Positions 62,358 to 64,000 of a stretch of 64,000 nucleotides of DNA are shown piece by piece. How positions within the stretch are numbered: the stretch's first letter is position 1; the number at the start of each line of letters is the position of its first letter. This stretch comes from an uncultured Victivallaceae bacterium (GTDB lineage Bacteria > Verrucomicrobiota > Lentisphaeria > Victivallales > Victivallaceae): contig CALXXL010000002.1 of assembly GCA_944392655.1 (NCBI GenBank), positions 62,001 through 126,000 on the forward strand. Direction: 5' to 3'. Made by a program: the position numbers and the translations under genes. The notes beneath the pieces were generated by a model that did not search any database, was not told the origin of the DNA, and was given only the letters and a program-made list of their open reading frames with translations.

Positions 62358-63134
62358 ATGAGTGATGTATGGTATCAGATCCGGCGTCGTGCAGGTGCAG
62401 CGATAGCCAAATACAGGATGATCAATCCGGGTGACCGGATTATGGTCTGTCTTTCCGGAGGCAAAGACAGTGCGGTGCTGCTGCGTACGCTCTGCTTGCT
62501 GCAAAAGCGTTCTCCGGTAAAATTTGAACTGGGAGGAGCGGTTTTCCATCCGGGTTTTGAACGTTTCAATATTGCATCAATACAAAAGCAGGCCGAAGAG
62601 TGCGGCATAAAGCTGCACATCACCGGAGCCGACATTCCTCTCATTATCGAAGACAAATCAGCGCAAGATCATCCGTGTATGCTTTGCTCGCGTTTACGAC
62701 GTGGTGCGCTGTACTCACTGGCGGAAAAGGAGGGCTACAATAAACTGGCGCTCGGCCATCATCTGGATGATCTTGCCGTATCGTTTTTAATCAGTCTCTT
62801 CCGCGGGCAGGGTTTAACCACTATGGGGCCGAATGTAGCGGCGAAGGAACATGCCTTGCGGATAATCCGTCCACTGATAACCACGCAGGAATCGTTAATC
62901 TCGCGTGCAGCGGCAACGTTGGAGATAGATTTCAGCGAACGTTGTCCTTATGCCGGAATGCTGTCGGCCTCCGGAGACCGGGCTTATTTCCGGCGTCTTA
63001 TGGATGATTTGACACAACGCATTCCCGACATTCGTGAGCAGATGCTCAATTCGCTTGGCAGCATTCAGCCGGACTATCTGCTGGATTTAAGGTTTCTCAA
63101 TTTGCCAGCTCCGGCAAAAGGCGGCTCAGATTGA
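62358..63134 (+). CDS. ttcA: TtcA-like tRNA 2-thiocytidine synthetase
   Basis: 258 residues. ATP pyrophosphatase loop SGGKDS (33-38), CxxC Cys107 and Cys110 in DHPCMLCSRLRRGAL, third Cys196 in SERCPYAG, and ALGHHLDDLAVSFLISLFRGQG. These are the TtcA features with an oxygen-sensitive [4Fe-4S] cluster that thiolates C32 of tRNA. A TtuA-like variant cannot be excluded. Its last 38 bases overlap the end of the convergent rsmA. Confidence 0.88.
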   Translation: MSDVWYQIRRRAGAAIAKYRMINPGDRIMVCLSGGKDSAVLLRTLCLLQKRSPVKFELGGAVFHPGFERFNIASIQKQAEECGIKLHITGADIPLIIEDKSAQDHPCMLCSRLRRGALYSLAEKEGYNKLALGHHLDDLAVSFLISLFRGQGLTTMGPNVAAKEHALRIIRPLITTQESLISRAAATLEIDFSERCPYAGMLSASGDRAYFRRLMDDLTQRIPDIREQMLNSLGSIQPDYLLDLRFLNLPAPAKGGSD

Positions 63135-63927
63135 GAAAATCCTGACAGGTAAGATTTTCCGGGCGGGCATCGACGGAGAGTTTCAATTGGTAAAGCGCCT
63201 CTGCCACACAATCGTTTCCGAATGCCGCGCCGAGAGTATTGGTCAATTTCTTTCTGCGTTGATGAAAAGCCATTCTGGCGATGGAATCCACCTTTTTTCG
63301 TTCGCACTCAGGCGGCACATTCTCCAATAATTGAGCCGCCAGCAGAGCCGACTCAACTGCGGGCGGTGGATAAAACACCTCCGGCGGAACGACTCTGACC
63401 AGTTCAAGTTTATACATCAGCTGCGCGCGGACGCTGAGTGCGCCGTAATTTTTGGTTTTAACGTCGGCAGCGAGCCGCTGAGCCATCTCTTTCTGTAGCA
63501 TGAAAAACCAGTTGGTAGGCGGATTATCCAGGGTCAGGAGTCTGGCAATAAACACAGAGCTTATTGCGTAAGGCAGATTGGCGATACAGCGGAACGGTCT
63601 GTCCTGCGGCAGTTGCGAAGCGAAATCGACCTTGCATGCGTCTCCTTCGATCAGGTGGAATTCCGGCATGGTAAACTCTTTTTTGAGATAATGAATCAGT
63701 CTGCGGTCAAACTCGATGGCATATACCTCTGCACCGGCCTCCAAAAGTCCTCTGGTCAAAGCTCCGAATCCCGGTCCCACCTCCAAAACGGTCATCCCCG
63801 GAGCCGCGCCGGAGGTACGGACAATGTAATCGAGCAAGTTTCCGTCAAGCAGAAAATTCTGCCCCAGTCCCCGTCCGGGGCGCATCCCCAGACTGGTCAT
63901 TATATCCATCAGCTGTTGTTTCTTCAT
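63097..63927 (-). CDS. rsmA: 16S rRNA dimethyladenosine transferase
   Basis: 276 residues. SAM-binding LEVGPGFGALTRGLLEAG, GLGQNFLLDGNLL at the start, catalytic NLPY, and the FYPPPAVESALL segment of the KsgA/RsmA family. It dimethylates A1518 and A1519 of 16S rRNA late in 30S assembly. The C-terminal 38 bases are shared tail to tail with ttcA on the other strand. Confidence 0.97.
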   Translation of the reverse strand: MKKQQLMDIMTSLGMRPGRGLGQNFLLDGNLLDYIVRTSGAAPGMTVLEVGPGFGALTRGLLEAGAEVYAIEFDRRLIHYLKKEFTMPEFHLIEGDACKVDFASQLPQDRPFRCIANLPYAISSVFIARLLTLDNPPTNWFFMLQKEMAQRLAADVKTKNYGALSVRAQLMYKLELVRVVPPEVFYPPPAVESALLAAQLLENVPPECERKKVDSIARMAFHQRRKKLTNTLGAAFGNDCVAEALYQLKLSVDARPENLTCQDFLNLSRLLPELAN

Positions 63928-64000
63928 AGTACATCCGTTTTAAAAATTAAACCAAGGTAATATAACATTTTTTCATGAAATGGCGAAAAGAAAAGTTGAA

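Noticed and set aside
1-64000. tRNA, rRNA, CRISPR arrays and mobile elements
   Set aside because: Looked for T-loop signatures, regularly spaced repeats, transposases and inverted terminal repeats; none found by eye.

Overview
The window looks like ordinary chromosome from a Gram-negative bacterium of the Planctomycetes-Verrucomicrobia-Chlamydiae side of the tree, most probably a Lentisphaerota (Victivallis-like) species. The strongest hint is a type IV pseudopilin-like protein with the H-x9-DG pattern, a family very expanded in that group. Supporting signs are an outer-membrane toolkit (TolC-type protein, AsmA-like giants, SurA-like chaperones, many lipoproteins), a strongly diverged FtsZ, and an operon mixing bacterial translation genes with an archaeal-type family B DNA polymerase and a CDC123-like ATP-grasp protein. 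The phylum is inferred; no rRNA gene is present. I see no tRNA, rRNA, CRISPR array, prophage or insertion sequence.

Layout. 1-6.5 kb: tail of a giant AsmA/YdbH-like envelope protein, then der, rpmF, plsX and fabH (GTPase, ribosomal L32, phospholipid and fatty-acid initiation). 6.6-10.3 kb: metK, an adenosine-kinase-like gene and ahcY, a complete S-adenosyl cycle. 10.3-13.2 kb (minus): YhcH-family protein, parvulin-like chaperone, lipoprotein, and rpsD behind a structured leader. 13.4-15.2 kb: mazG, a small secreted protein and a DUF721/DciA-like gene. 15.2-21.1 kb (minus): acetyltransferase, ion transporter, EIIA-CBS sensor, icd, 5'-3' exonuclease, lipoprotein. 21.3-27.7 kb: two SurA/parvulin proteins, yebC, ruvC, lipoprotein, tadA, TolC-like protein.

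27.8-39.3 kb is one long plus-strand unit with very short gaps: gltX, def, a membrane protein, the CDC123-like gene, polB, an oligopeptide-type permease with an extra domain, a small unknown gene and a 1195-residue AsmA-like protein. 39.3-43.1 kb (minus): HAD phosphatase, lipoprotein, Nif3-like, membrane zincin and PSP1/RicT-like genes. 43.2-45.7 kb: ftsA and the divergent ftsZ, overlapping by four bases. 45.7-52.5 kb (minus): an AddAB-like helicase-nuclease pair preceded by a 56-residue basic protein, and upstream a separate two-gene unit of small unknown proteins with a strong promoter, a leader of about 200 nt and its own terminator. 52.9-57.0 kb: an unknown membrane protein and two CsgG-like envelope proteins. 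57.2-64 kb: fba, the pseudopilin-like gene, lpdA, an unknown membrane-anchored protein, ttcA and rsmA.

Promoters share a clear pattern: TTGnnn, 16-18 bases, then TATATT or a close variant. Most are well placed before operon heads. The observations most worth following are the FtsZ with a changed nucleotide-binding signature loop, the CDC123-like/PolB neighbourhood, and the small-protein unit at 51.9-52.8 kb.
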